A stretch of 59,181 nucleotides of DNA from Actinomycetes bacterium. Its GTDB lineage: Bacteria; Actinomycetota; Acidimicrobiia; Acidimicrobiales; JAMCQF01. This document shows positions 42,059 to 50,875 of this stretch, in pieces. Where the stretch lies: NCBI GenBank assembly GCA_021851885.1, contig JAJZBS010000006.1, positions 1 to 59,181 of the forward strand. The letters are read 5' to 3'. The translations under genes were made by a program, and so were the position numbers. Positions within the stretch are counted from its first letter, which is position 1. Every line of letters begins with the position of its first letter. The notes beneath the pieces were generated by a model. It saw only the letters and a program-made list of their open reading frames with translations. It was not told the origin of the DNA and searched no databases.

Positions 42059-42352
42059 CTAGCTGCGGAAGAGATAGAAGACACCCTTGGCCGCTCCGTA
42101 GTTGAGGGCGAAGATCAAGCCGATGAGGAGGACGAGCGTGACCAAGACCACCGTCGAGTAGTTGATCACCTCGGTCTTGTTCGGCCATGCGACCTGCCGC
42201 ATCTCGGCACGGGTCTCACGCAGGAAGCTCCCGGGCGTCGTCCGCTGCTCCGCAGGCTTCGGGCGCGGCGGGGTCGGGCGCCGCTGCGCGACGGCGCCGT
42301 CCTCGGCCAGCTGCCCCTGGCGCTGCATCATGCGCTTCATTTCCCTGTTCAT
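42059..42352 (-). CDS. secE: Protein translocase subunit SecE
   Basis: Single-TM SecE (97 aa) that clamps SecY. After a Pro/Arg-rich cytosolic N-terminus comes GSFLRETRAEMRQVAWPNKTEVINYS, the family amphipathic motif, then one TM segment (TVVLVTLVLLIGLIFALNYGA). The ATG at 42352 follows GAGGAG; an upstream Met in frame lies inside tRNA-Trp. 33 bases after that tRNA, in the usual rpmG-tRNA-Trp-secE-nusG order. Confidence 0.96.
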   Translation of the reverse strand: MNREMKRMMQRQGQLAEDGAVAQRRPTPPRPKPAEQRTTPGSFLRETRAEMRQVAWPNKTEVINYSTVVLVTLVLLIGLIFALNYGAAKGVFYLFRS

Positions 42353-42385
42353 AGGGCTCCTCGATCTTTGGAGAGGCTGAACAAG

Positions 42386-42458
42386 CAGGGCAGGAGGGAC
42401 TCGAACCCCCAACCGCCGGTTTTGGAGACCGGTGCTCTGCCAGTTGAGCTACTGCCCT
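42386..42458 (-). tRNA. tRNA-Trp (anticodon CCA)
   Basis: Cloverleaf read on the minus strand: 7-bp acceptor (AGGGCAG with CTGCCCT), anticodon stem CCGGT/ACCGG around loop CTCCAAA, T-arm GGTTCGAGTCC form, discriminator G. 3' CCA is not encoded. Confidence 0.95.
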
Positions 42459-42556
42459 TCAACGGCCGGCACGCCTGCCGGCCTCGGGGCCAGCAGCCCA
42501 CGTTAGCACCCCCCCGGATCGTCCAGTCCGGCGTCCAGGCAGTCAGTCCCCGCCGC

Positions 42557-42721
42557 TCAGCGGGTCTCCCTGTGGAGGGTGTGGGTCTTGTCCCACTGGC
42601 AGTACTTCCGCATCGTGATCCGCTCACGATCGTTGATCTTGCTCTTGGTCGTGATGTAGTTGCGGCGCTTGCACGTCTCGCAGGCCAAGGTCACCTTGAC
42701 CCTCTTGTCGTTCTTCGCCAT
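42557..42721 (-). CDS. rpmG: 50S ribosomal protein L33
   Basis: bL33 (54 aa). Minus strand reads [40 protein letters not shown], then [14 protein letters not shown]. The first zinc knuckle C-x-x-C (14/17) is intact, but the second has one Cys only (Cys41-Gln-Trp-Asp44), so it is between the C+ and C- types. Asp44 might act as the fourth ligand. Not recorded as a longer open frame because of its size. Upstream of tRNA-Trp and secE. Confidence 0.93.
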   Translation of the reverse strand: MAKNDKRVKVTLACETCKRRNYITTKSKINDRERITMRKYCQWDKTHTLHRETR

Positions 42722-42889
42722 GGGATTGCTCCTTGTCCGCTCCGAGGGCCCCGGATCCCCGGTTCACGCCCTCCCGGGATGCCGGGTTGCGCCCGTGCCT
42801 CTTCGTCTCCGACGGGCCTGGTGCCGCAGGCCACGCCCGTCCTGGTTGTTGTCCGCCCACGCCCGGCATTGCGGCCCGGCGTGGGCCCG

Positions 42890-42963
42890 TAGCGGCGGTC
42901 GGACTCGAACCGACGACCTCACGATTATGAGCCGTGCGCTCTAACCAGCTGAGCTACGCCGCC
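42890..42963 (-). tRNA. tRNA-Met (anticodon CAT)
   Basis: Minus strand: acceptor GGCGGCG pairing with CGCCGCT (G-U at the first pair), anticodon loop CTCATAA with stem CACGG/TCGTG, T-loop TTCGAGT, discriminator A, no encoded CCA. The closed first pair (G-U rather than a C-A mismatch) argues for an elongator; Ile2 with modified C34 cannot be excluded by eye. Confidence 0.88.
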
Positions 42964-42969
42964 TGGGTG

Positions 42970-43042
42970 AGCCCCCTGTCGGAATCGAACCGACGACACC
43001 AGCCTTACCATGGCTGTGCTCTGCCGACTGAGCTAAGGGGGC
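42970..43042 (-). tRNA. tRNA-Thr (anticodon GGT)
   Basis: Minus strand: acceptor GCCCCCT with AGGGGGC, anticodon stem CAGCC/GGCTG around ATGGTAA, T-loop TTCGATT, discriminator T. Six bases from tRNA-Met, so both are probably on one transcript. Confidence 0.95.
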
Positions 43043-43064
43043 GCAGCGCTCCGGCCGCGCCCGC

Positions 43065-43070
43065 ATGATA
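43065..43070 (-). promoter_or_regulatory. Candidate -10 for the tRNA-Thr/tRNA-Met transcript
   Basis: TATCAT on the minus strand places a start near 43058, about 16 bases before tRNA-Thr. A convincing -35 is not visible. Confidence 0.45.
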
Positions 43071-43245
43071 CCCGCGCCCAGCACCGACCGGGACCTCCGC
43101 CAGCCTAGCTCTCGGTGCCCACTCTCGGGGATGCACGGACAGCGGTGCCTTCGCCCGCCGGTCCCCGGGCGGGCCGGGGCTGGCGGGCGACGAGGAGGCG
43201 CAGCCGGAGGAGATAAGAGTCCCCTGCCGGGCCACCGGTGCTCTT

Positions 43246-43755
43246 ATGCTCTCGTTCGTGCCGGGCACGATACGGGTGCGCATCGCAACGGCCGCCGACG
43301 CCGAAGCGACCGCGGCCATCTACAACGCCGAGGTCCTCGGGGCCATGACGACGTTCGACCTCGTCCCACGGACCGTCCGGGCCCAGCAGGGATGGTTGGC
43401 CGGTCACGGGGGCGTCTATCCGGCAGTCGTCGCCGAAGTCGACGGTGGGGTGCTCGGGTTCGGTGCGCTCTCCCCGTACAGGAACCGACCTGCCTATGCG
43501 ACCACCGTCGAGGACTCCGTCTACGTCGACGAGGGCGCCCGCGGGCAGGGCACCGGCAGGGCCATCCTCACTCAGCTCACCGAGCTCGCCCGCTCCGGGG
43601 GATTCCACACGGTCATCGCCCACATCGCCGGCGACAACGACGCGTCGGTGGCCCTCCATCAGGCCTGTGGGTTCGCCCTCGTCGGCGTGGAGCGGGAGAT
43701 AGGGCGCAAGTTCGGCACCTGGTTGGACGTCGCCATCTTCCAGTACATGCTCTGA
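43246..43755 (+). CDS. GNAT acetyltransferase, phosphinothricin acetyltransferase-like
   Basis: Single-domain N-acetyltransferase (169 aa), cytosolic. IRVRIATAADAEATAAIYNAEV opens the GNAT fold; the Pat/YncA pattern GALSPYRNRPAYATTVEDSVYV precedes the acetyl-CoA loop RGQGTGRAILTQL, and HIAGDNDASVALHQACGFALVG closes it. Family members acetylate phosphinothricin, methionine sulfoximine or other small amines; the native substrate here is unknown. Start ATG 43246; GTG at 43258 or 43276 are alternatives. First plus-strand gene after the supercluster, convergent with the next gene. Confidence 0.85.
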   Translation: MLSFVPGTIRVRIATAADAEATAAIYNAEVLGAMTTFDLVPRTVRAQQGWLAGHGGVYPAVVAEVDGGVLGFGALSPYRNRPAYATTVEDSVYVDEGARGQGTGRAILTQLTELARSGGFHTVIAHIAGDNDASVALHQACGFALVGVEREIGRKFGTWLDVAIFQYML

Positions 43756-43815
43756 CGCTTGCCGGGCCGTGGCCGCGTCCGTCTCACGACGAGGGCCTCC
43801 GGAGATAGTGCCCCG

Positions 43816-45408
43816 TCAAGCCCTGGCCGGGGCGCTCGACAAGGTTTGGGGCGCATGACGGAGGGAAGCTCCGAGCGGCGCCGTGAGGACGGTCACCAGA
43901 GCGACGGCTGAGACGGCGGCAAGGATCGGGTTGGCATGCAGGAGGTCCCCGATGAGCTGCCTGCCACCGGGCAGGCCGATGAAGGGAGAGACGATCGAGC
44001 CGACGATCAGCACCTTGCGCAGCCATCCCGTGGACACGGGGACGAGGAGCACGAGCCCCCACGACAGGTACCAAGGCTGGACAACCGGGCCGAGCACGAC
44101 GACCAAGAGCATGGTGACCCCCATGGCCCGGAGCGCCCCGATGCGGTCGCTGTGCGCGAGAAGGAACAGACCGACGCCCGCGGCAATGGCCAAACCCACG
44201 ACACGGGTTATCGACAGCACGGTCGCCGAGGAGATGCCGATGCCGATGCCGTGGACGAGGCGCGAGACGATCATCCCGATGCCTGTCGACGGGGCCAGCC
44301 ACGAGCGCACCGTGCCCGGCGTCGCCAGGTTCAAGACCCAACCCCACCCCAGTCCGGTCGCCATCGACAGCGCGCCCATGACGCCGACTCCCAGAGCGCC
44401 CGCCAACGCGACACGCCGGAGCCTGTCCCGCACGGGGGTGCCTGTGCCAAGCCACTCCCACCCGATGTAGACGATGCCGAGCGCTGCGGGGACCTTGATG
44501 GCCGCCCCTAAAGCGCACAGGACGATCCCCGCGAGCGGCTTCTTCTGGCGCGCCAAGGTGACCCCGGCGACGAGCAGACCGAGCATGAGGGCGTCGTTGT
44601 GCGCCCCGCCCACGAGCTCGAGGAGCGTGACCGGGTTGAGAACGGCGAGCACGAAAGACTCGCCGGCACTGCGGTTGAACGTCCGGGCGAGCTTGGGGAT
44701 GTACACCGCGAGAAGTGCGACACCGACCAGCTCGAGGAGCCGGAGGGCGACGACGGTGGCGAGGGCGTTGTGCAACGTCACCTTGGCGAGGAGACCGTCG
44801 ATGCCGAGGAAGAGAGGACCGTAGGGGGCGGGCGCATTCATCCACAGCGGGTCGACCGGGGTGACGTAGGGGCCCGACCCGAGGACGTGCGGGCCGAACA
44901 TGTACGGGCTGATGCCGTGGCTCATCATCTCGCCCTGCGCGGCGTAGCTGTAGACGTCGCGGCTGAACAGCGGCGGCGCGACGATCAGGGGAAGGACCCA
45001 CAAAGCGAGAACCCACATCAGATCTCGTGTCGATATCTCCCTGTTGCGAGCGGCCCGCGCGAGGCCCCACCAGACGCGCATGAGCAGGACGAGGCCGCCG
45101 TAGACGGCGACGAGGCCGAGGAAGAGGCCCTGCTGGTTCTGGTGCGTCCCCACGGGGTCGATCCCAAAGAACCACGAGCCGGGGATCTTGAGGGTGAACG
45201 GCGACGAGGGTTGTGAGGTGCCCCAGGTGATCGACAGGATGGCGACGAAGCCCAGCGCCGCGGAGCGCGCGACGAAAGATCGTTGGACCGGGGGCTTCGC
45301 CTCGGTCGGCGCGGACGGCAGCGCTCGGACCGTGAGGGCGACAAGCGCCGTGCGGAGCCGGTCGACCGCCGGACGCACAGCCGGCTTTGTAAGGGGGCGC
45401 AACGTCAC
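43816..45408 (-). CDS. Polytopic polyprenol-phosphate-mannose-dependent mannosyltransferase (MptB-like)
   Basis: Membrane protein (530 aa) with about 12 hydrophobic segments and the GT-C glycosyltransferase motif PLFSRDVYSYAAQGEMMSHGISPY, whose acidic residue is expected to act on polyprenol-phosphate mannose. AGGAHNDALMLGLL and VQPWYLSWGLVLL match the mycobacterial/corynebacterial MptA/MptB alpha-1,6-mannosyltransferase type. Probable role: lipoglycan or cell-surface mannan. GTG at 45408 is chosen because a promoter (45418-45445) fires only two to three bases upstream, which rules out the 28-codon upstream extension. Convergent with the GNAT gene; 60 bases between stops. Confidence 0.7.
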   Translation of the reverse strand: MTLRPLTKPAVRPAVDRLRTALVALTVRALPSAPTEAKPPVQRSFVARSAALGFVAILSITWGTSQPSSPFTLKIPGSWFFGIDPVGTHQNQQGLFLGLVAVYGGLVLLMRVWWGLARAARNREISTRDLMWVLALWVLPLIVAPPLFSRDVYSYAAQGEMMSHGISPYMFGPHVLGSGPYVTPVDPLWMNAPAPYGPLFLGIDGLLAKVTLHNALATVVALRLLELVGVALLAVYIPKLARTFNRSAGESFVLAVLNPVTLLELVGGAHNDALMLGLLVAGVTLARQKKPLAGIVLCALGAAIKVPAALGIVYIGWEWLGTGTPVRDRLRRVALAGALGVGVMGALSMATGLGWGWVLNLATPGTVRSWLAPSTGIGMIVSRLVHGIGIGISSATVLSITRVVGLAIAAGVGLFLLAHSDRIGALRAMGVTMLLVVVLGPVVQPWYLSWGLVLLVPVSTGWLRKVLIVGSIVSPFIGLPGGRQLIGDLLHANPILAAVSAVALVTVLTAPLGASLRHAPQTLSSAPARA

Positions 45409-45417
45409 TGTAACCGT

Positions 45418-45445
45418 ATTGTAATGAAGGAAACGAAGTACGCAA
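45418..45445 (-). promoter_or_regulatory. Promoter of the mannosyltransferase gene (leaderless mRNA likely)
   Basis: Minus strand: TTGCGT (45445-45440), 16-base spacer, TACAAT (45423-45418), then nine bases to the GTG start. The predicted start lies about two to three bases before GTG, so the mRNA should be leaderless or nearly so. Confidence 0.6.
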
Positions 45446-45552
45446 GGGCGGGCCACGGCCGGGCCACAGTCACCGGGTAAACGCCTGCACACGGCCTGTG
45501 CCGGCGACCCGGCCAGGCCGCGCGTGCCGGTGCCGGTGCCGGTGCACCGAGA

Positions 45553-45783
45553 CTAACCCGCCTCGTTGGCAAGAGCCGGATCGGCAGCGGGAGTGCAGAC
45601 CGGCCCCCTTGGCGGCCGCGCTGGGGTTGGGCGCGAAGCGGAGTGGCTGCCTCCGTTGGCCGGTGCGTTCCCGTGGTGGGCCGTCGCCGCCCGTCGGCGG
45701 ACCTCGATCTGTGCTCGTACCACCCGACACGCCGCGTCCAAGACGCCTTCGTTGTGATCCACTTCTTCCTTAGCCGCGCGCAT
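45553..45783 (-). CDS. Possible small hypothetical protein
   Basis: A 76-residue frame, MRAAKEEVDHNEGVLDAACR..., in the 625-base stretch 45409-46033 that has no clear gene. The first half could form an amphipathic Glu/Arg helix; the second half is Pro/Ala-rich. A GATAAT hexamer (45803-45808 region, minus strand) lies about 20 bases upstream. No homology is recognised, the ribosome binding site is weak and codon bias is not clearly coding. The rest of the stretch holds the mannosyltransferase promoter, a short run of GTGCCG hexamers at 45534-45550, and nothing else identified. Confidence 0.25.
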   Translation of the reverse strand: MRAAKEEVDHNEGVLDAACRVVRAQIEVRRRAATAHHGNAPANGGSHSASRPTPARPPRGPVCTPAADPALANEAG

Positions 45784-46033
45784 GTGTAGCTCGTGGCAGG
45801 AGCTATTATCGCGTGCCCATGCGCGTATGTGATCAGGGACGACCAGCCGTCGATTGCCCCGCGTCAGCGACGGTCTCGTCCGGTTGCCCAGGGCCGTCTT
45901 CGCGTTCGGTTCGGGTGTCAGGACGGGCCCAGGGGCGTGCCCCTCCGCTCGCGTTTTCGGCCTCCGGGCCACCAGGCCACTTTGTGGGTGATCTGGCGGC
46001 AGACCTTTGCGAAGGCGACGTCGAGATCCGCCC

Positions 46034-49000
46034 TCAGCCTTCGTAGCCCTCGACGTCGACGACGACGTCGACCGAGCCGCTGTGGTTGAAGACCGTGATC
46101 GCGCCTGTTGGTCCGACTCCGGCGACGACGAGGTTTGCCACGCTCTGACCGGGCGACCAGTTGAGGTCCGAGGCCGTCGGGAGCGGCTGACCTTCAGGCC
46201 AGGCCGTGAGGTAGGAGCCGGCGGTGGTGTCCGTCGCGGTGACCTCGAGCACGACCGACGTCGCGCTGGCCGGCACCTCGCCGACGCCGGCAACCTGGAT
46301 CGTCTCCGACCCGCCGGGACCGAGCGTCGTGAGCGCGGCGTTGGCAGCAGGGAGGCCCTCTGAAGCACAAAACGCCGGCACAGGCGAGCTGCCGCAGCGG
46401 GTGTCGGCGATGCGGGTCGGCGACAGGGCGGTGTAGCCGGCGCCCGTCGACGAGAAGTAGCCGCTCACGTCGACGACGACGTCGGTGGAGGCGCTGGCGA
46501 GGACATCGATGGTGCCCGACGCCGACAGCGCGACGACGGACCGGTTGGCGACGGTCTCGCCCGCGCGGAAGTTGAGGTTCGAGGCCACCGGGATGGCCAC
46601 GGGCCCGAGGCTCGGGCTCGGGCCCGGATAGGCAGTGAGGTAGCCGTCCGCCACCGGGCCGACGACGGTCAGGTTGACGATGACGGCCGTCGCTGATGCG
46701 GGAACCGATCCGACGCCCGCGACCTGGATCTCGAGGGGGCTGCCAGGCACGAGGGTCTTACCGTTGCACTGGGCGGCGGCGGCGGTGAGCGACGAGGGGT
46801 TCCCCGGCCGCGTGTCACAGATCCGCGACGGGCTCGTCGCAGTGAAGCGCGAACCGGACCCCGTCGTCGCGTATCCCTCGACGTCGATGGCGAGGTCGGT
46901 CGCTCCGGGCGAGCCGTTGAAGACCGCGACCTGGCCCGCGGCGGACACGGGCACCTCGACGAGGCCGGCGACGAGCTGGCCTGCGGAGAAGTTGAGGTCC
47001 GAGGCGACGGGGCGCGCCGTGCCCGCGGGGGACACCGTCAAGTACCCCGGTTGCGCCGGGCCGATCGCGGTGACGTTGAGCACGACCGCGCCGATCCCGT
47101 TCGTGGGAACGGGCCCCACCCCGGTCACCTGGACCATCTCCGTTCCCCCTCCCGCGAGAGCTTGGCCCCCGTTCGCGCAGGGCCCGCTCACGCCGGCGGG
47201 GACATCGGCACCGCCGGCCGCCGCAGCGGAGCGCGTGTCGCAGATCCGGGCCGGCGTCACCCCGACGTAGGAGAGACCGGGCGGTGGCGGTGCGGCGTAG
47301 GTGAACCGGTCGGAAGCAGAGGTGGCCGAGGTGCCGCCAGGGGTCGCGACGGTGACGTCGACGGTGCCGGCGACCTGAGCCGGAGAGACGGCGGTGATCT
47401 CCGTCGGGGAGACGACCGTGGCGCCGGTGGCCTCGACAGAGCCGAAATCGACGATGGCGGGGTTCTGGAAGTTGGTGCCAGTGATCGTGACCGCCGTCCC
47501 ACCGGCGGGCGGGCCGCTCGCGGGACTCACGCCTGTGACGGTCGGCGGCGTGGGCGGTGGGTTCGTGACGTCGACGAGCTCGACGGCCGTCGCTGTGTAA
47601 AAGACCTCCAGGCGCCGTCCGCTTGCGACAAGCACCGCGCCGTTCGCCAGCCCGGCGAAGGTACCGCTCACCCCTCCGGCCGCGGTCAGGATGTCAAAGG
47701 TCGTGCCATAGGGCGCGCCTGCAAAGGAGTCGGTCACTGCGAGGGTCCCCCCGATGCTCGCCGTGCCGGAGCCGGAGAGCTGGGAGTAGCCCGAGCCCGG
47801 CGCGAACCCCGTGATGTCGGCGTGGAGTCCCCCACCCGCGGCGAACGTCGCATTGCCGCTGTCGTGGAGTATCCCGGGCGTGGGGGTGGTGCTGCCCGGC
47901 ACGACGGCCTCACCGGTGACGCCCGCGTCGAGGCCGCCGATGGAGCCGGTGCCCTCGAGCACGGCGTCGGGGAAGCCGTGGGAGAGCGTCACCGTGCCGG
48001 CAGTGGCCCCTGCGGCGACGTCGAGGACGCCGGTCGGACCCGCCGGGCTGCCGCTCCCTTCGACGACGATGCCGCCGGCGGGGGTGACCGAGTCGGTCAC
48101 CTTGGTGGCGGCGAGCCCTGCGGGGCCGGACACTGTGGTCTCGGCGGTGAAGGAACCGGTTCCGGAGATCGTGCCCGAGAACGTGGTGGTCGTCCCGGTC
48201 GCGGGCTCCGAGATGACCACCGAGTCATCGGTGATCGAGTAGGGAACTGTTGCCGACGACGGCAACTCCCACGCGAGGTCGCCATTGGCGCCAACGGACA
48301 CGGAGGTCGCGGACCCGAGGGCGCCGGCGGCGAACGCCACCACGTGCCCGTTGGCATCCACAGTCGTCCCGCCGGAGTAGGAGTTGGCGTGCGGCAGGTC
48401 GGCGGTTGTGAAGGACGTGAACGGGCCCATCACGAGGCCCAGAGAGCCCGTGAGGTTCTCGCTCACCGTGAAGTTCAACCCGCCCGTTCCCGTGATCGTG
48501 AAGTTGGCGGCAGCGCCGGAGTCGGTGATGGTGCCGGTGTCAGGCGTGACGGTGGAGACCTGCTGAGCGTGCCCGGCAAGGTCGAGCGTCGCTCCCGCCG
48601 CCACGTCGAGCTGCCCGCTGCCGTAGGCGTTCGCCGCGCCGGAGTCGAACGTTGTCGAGCCCGCCGTGGCGAGCATCGCCCCGCCAGAGAAGGAGTTCGC
48701 CCCGCTCAGCGTCACGCTCGTCGCGTCGGTGTACGTGTTCAGGTACCCCGGCCCCGTCACGTTTCCCGAGAATGCGATCGAGCCGCTGGCGGTGCCGACG
48801 TAGAGCTCGCTTGTCACTGTCGTGAGGTCAATGTCGTTAGCGATCGTGCCCTGCGCCGGCACGCTGACCATGGCGTCCGTGCCGACTGTGATCGTCCCGG
48901 TCCCCGCGCTGCCGCCGCAGCCGAGGTAGAGGGCCGTCCCGTAGAAGACCGTCGTGCCGCCACCGTAGGTGTTGGCGGCACATGCCGGAGGGAGAAGGTC

Positions 49001-50680
49001 GACGTTTCCGGTGAACGAGCTCGCTCCGATCTCGAGCGAGTAGCCGGAGCCGCCGTCGGTGACGGCGCCACCGACGATGAAGAGGGTCGCGCCTTTCTGG
49101 TCGATTGTCGAGCTTGCCGTGAGCGTGACGGCGCCGTCCCAGGTGACGTCAGAGGCCCCGGTCGCTTCGAGGGTCCCGCCGTCGAGTGTGAGGGCGCCGT
49201 TGGCCGCGGGCACGGTGATCCCGTTCGCGCTGTCCAGGACGCCCCCGACGACCGTCGTCCCGCCGGTGCCCAGCGCAGAGCCGTTGGTGATCTCGAGCGT
49301 GCCGCTGCTCACGGTCGTGCCGCCCGTGTAGGTGTTCGTCCCCGACAGGGTGAGTGCCGCCGCCGCGTCGACCTTGACCGCTACGGTGCCGCCCGAGCCG
49401 GAGTTGTCCTGGATCGTCCCGGAGAAGGTGGTCGTCCCGCCCGCGTCCTCGAGCGTCACCGCCGATGAGGCGAGCTGGTTCTCGACGGTGCCGGCGCCAG
49501 AGAAGCTCGCGACGGCTTGTGAGAGGCCGTGCATGTCATAGGTCGCGGCGGTGTTGACGGTAAGAGCGCCCGTGGTCGCGACCTCGTCCGACACTGCGCC
49601 CTCGGTGACAAGCGTGCTGCCCGACGCCGAGACGGTCGTGCCGCCCGTATAGGTGTCGCCTGTGGCGTTGTCGAGCACGACGGTGTCCCCCGGGCATCCG
49701 GGGTATCCGGTCGTGAGGCTCCCCGTGCCGGTGATCTGGCCGGTGAGCGTTGTCGTTACCCCCGAGGACGCGCAGACGACGACCCCGCCGGGCGAAGACG
49801 TCGAGTTGTCGATGATCGGGTTCGCGATCGTTCCCGTCGCCTGCAGCGAGGGAAGGAGGGACGCAACCGAGGCCACCGTGACCGTGCCGGTTCCGCCGGA
49901 GATCGCGTCAGGGCAGGACGGGTCGAGCTCTCCCCCGCCGACGGCTGTCGTGCCCGAGTAGGTGTTCACCGTGCAGTTCCCCGCGCTCAGCGGGTAGAGG
50001 ACGACGGTGCCGGCGTTCGCCGCGTCGCCAACGGTGAGGTTCATCGCCGATCCTGCGATCACCCCTTCTAGTTCGAGGCTGGCGGCGTTCTTCGATGCGA
50101 CCTCCTCGCCTGAGGTCCCGATCGTGATGCCCGGATGGAACGCCACAATGCCCGACGTCCCGGCCTGGCAGATCGCGATCGTCGTCGCCGACCCACAGTC
50201 GGTCGTCGCCGCGGTCGGTGTCAGGGTGATCGACGTGGCGGCGCCGGACCCCTCGTTGACCGTGTAGGGGTCCTCGAAGTCGATCGAGTCGAAGGAGGTC
50301 GCTGGAGCCGCGCCACCGCCTCCAACCTCGGTGCCGGCGTCATAGGTCACCGTCGCGGTGGTCGCCCCTACGGGGAAGACGATCTGGGCCCCCGCGGGGG
50401 GGCCTCCGGCGGCCGTGCAGGACGCCCCGCTCGTCGTCGTCCAGTTCGTCCCGACCGACCAGTTGCCCGGGGCGCCTCCCGATCCGTTCCACGTGCAGAC
50501 CGCGGTGGGCGCCGCGCTCGCCGGGGAGCTGTCGAGGGCAAGGAACGCCCCGAGGGCTCCGACCGCCAGCGCGGCGAGTGGCGTTGCGAGGATGGCTGCC
50601 AGGACAAGCCGCGCCCGGCGCGGTCGAGGTCTGACGCGACTGGGACTCGACTGGCCGGCTACCGTCTCCGGGTTCGCCAT
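46034..50680 (-). CDS. Large secreted protein: autotransporter-type repeats, TIG domain and three C-terminal D-V-x-G-Y modules
   Basis: 1548 aa. Residues 1-56 are a long signal peptide (Arg-rich n-region, hydrophobic 25-48, A-S-A cleavage site at 54-56). Residues about 60-1030 are Gly/Thr/Ser-rich and carry passenger-associated repeats such as NTYTGGTTVSSGTLEITNGS and ANSYSGGTTVDANG, which predict a beta-helix. An IPT/TIG domain follows (about 1040-1130, TVTGVSPASGPPAGGTAVTITGTNF). Three modules of about 135-145 residues then start at about 1136, 1277 and 1413, each with P-x-R-I-x-D-T-R, SDLNxxxGQ/E and D-V-x-G-Y. There is no beta-barrel, LPxTG or C-terminal TM. AAGGAG precedes the ATG. Function unknown; a surface or matrix role is inferred. 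Confidence 0.88.
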   Translation of the reverse strand: MANPETVAGQSSPSRVRPRPRRARLVLAAILATPLAALAVGALGAFLALDSSPASAAPTAVCTWNGSGGAPGNWSVGTNWTTTSGASCTAAGGPPAGAQIVFPVGATTATVTYDAGTEVGGGGAAPATSFDSIDFEDPYTVNEGSGAATSITLTPTAATTDCGSATTIAICQAGTSGIVAFHPGITIGTSGEEVASKNAASLELEGVIAGSAMNLTVGDAANAGTVVLYPLSAGNCTVNTYSGTTAVGGGELDPSCPDAISGGTGTVTVASVASLLPSLQATGTIANPIIDNSTSSPGGVVVCASSGVTTTLTGQITGTGSLTTGYPGCPGDTVVLDNATGDTYTGGTTVSASGSTLVTEGAVSDEVATTGALTVNTAATYDMHGLSQAVASFSGAGTVENQLASSAVTLEDAGGTTTFSGTIQDNSGSGGTVAVKVDAAAALTLSGTNTYTGGTTVSSGTLEITNGSALGTGGTTVVGGVLDSANGITVPAANGALTLDGGTLEATGASDVTWDGAVTLTASSTIDQKGATLFIVGGAVTDGGSGYSLEIGASSFTGNVDLLPPACAANTYGGGTTVFYGTALYLGCGGSAGTGTITVGTDAMVSVPAQGTIANDIDLTTVTSELYVGTASGSIAFSGNVTGPGYLNTYTDATSVTLSGANSFSGGAMLATAGSTTFDSGAANAYGSGQLDVAAGATLDLAGHAQQVSTVTPDTGTITDSGAAANFTITGTGGLNFTVSENLTGSLGLVMGPFTSFTTADLPHANSYSGGTTVDANGHVVAFAAGALGSATSVSVGANGDLAWELPSSATVPYSITDDSVVISEPATGTTTTFSGTISGTGSFTAETTVSGPAGLAATKVTDSVTPAGGIVVEGSGSPAGPTGVLDVAAGATAGTVTLSHGFPDAVLEGTGSIGGLDAGVTGEAVVPGSTTPTPGILHDSGNATFAAGGGLHADITGFAPGSGYSQLSGSGTASIGGTLAVTDSFAGAPYGTTFDILTAAGGVSGTFAGLANGAVLVASGRRLEVFYTATAVELVDVTNPPPTPPTVTGVSPASGPPAGGTAVTITGTNFQNPAIVDFGSVEATGATVVSPTEITAVSPAQVAGTVDVTVATPGGTSATSASDRFTYAAPPPPGLSYVGVTPARICDTRSAAAAGGADVPAGVSGPCANGGQALAGGGTEMVQVTGVGPVPTNGIGAVVLNVTAIGPAQPGYLTVSPAGTARPVASDLNFSAGQLVAGLVEVPVSAAGQVAVFNGSPGATDLAIDVEGYATTGSGSRFTATSPSRICDTRPGNPSSLTAAAAQCNGKTLVPGSPLEIQVAGVGSVPASATAVIVNLTVVGPVADGYLTAYPGPSPSLGPVAIPVASNLNFRAGETVANRSVVALSASGTIDVLASASTDVVVDVSGYFSSTGAGYTALSPTRIADTRCGSSPVPAFCASEGLPAANAALTTLGPGGSETIQVAGVGEVPASATSVVLEVTATDTTAGSYLTAWPEGQPLPTASDLNWSPGQSVANLVVAGVGPTGAITVFNHSGSVDVVVDVEGYEG

Positions 50681-50846
50681 TGCAGCTCCTTTCGTGCCGG
50701 ACCCGCTTGCGCGAGGCCGTGTGGGCTCGTCACGATGCCACCCTGCTATGTGGTCAACTCTCGACCATTGACGTACGAGATGCCGGCTACGGCGCTTCCC
50801 GCAACAACCCGAGCTGATGACCTCTGGTCAATAAGCTCGCATGTCG

Positions 50847-50875
50847 ACTATGTCATGGGGGATCTGTCATGTCAA
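50847..50875 (-). promoter_or_regulatory. Promoter of the large secreted-protein gene
   Basis: Minus strand: perfect TTGACA (50875-50870), 17-base spacer, CATAGT (50852-50847). This is the best-looking housekeeping promoter in the window. It leaves a 5' leader of about 160 bases before the ATG at 50680. Confidence 0.65.

Noticed and set aside
47051-49468. 805-codon plus-strand frame opposite the secreted repeat protein
   Set aside because: Arg/Gly/Asp-rich antisense of the Gly/Thr/Ser repeats; lacks signal peptide, ribosome binding site and motifs.
46034-50680. Type V autotransporter
   Set aside because: Repeats fit, but no C-terminal beta-barrel is visible and the genome context is Gram-positive.
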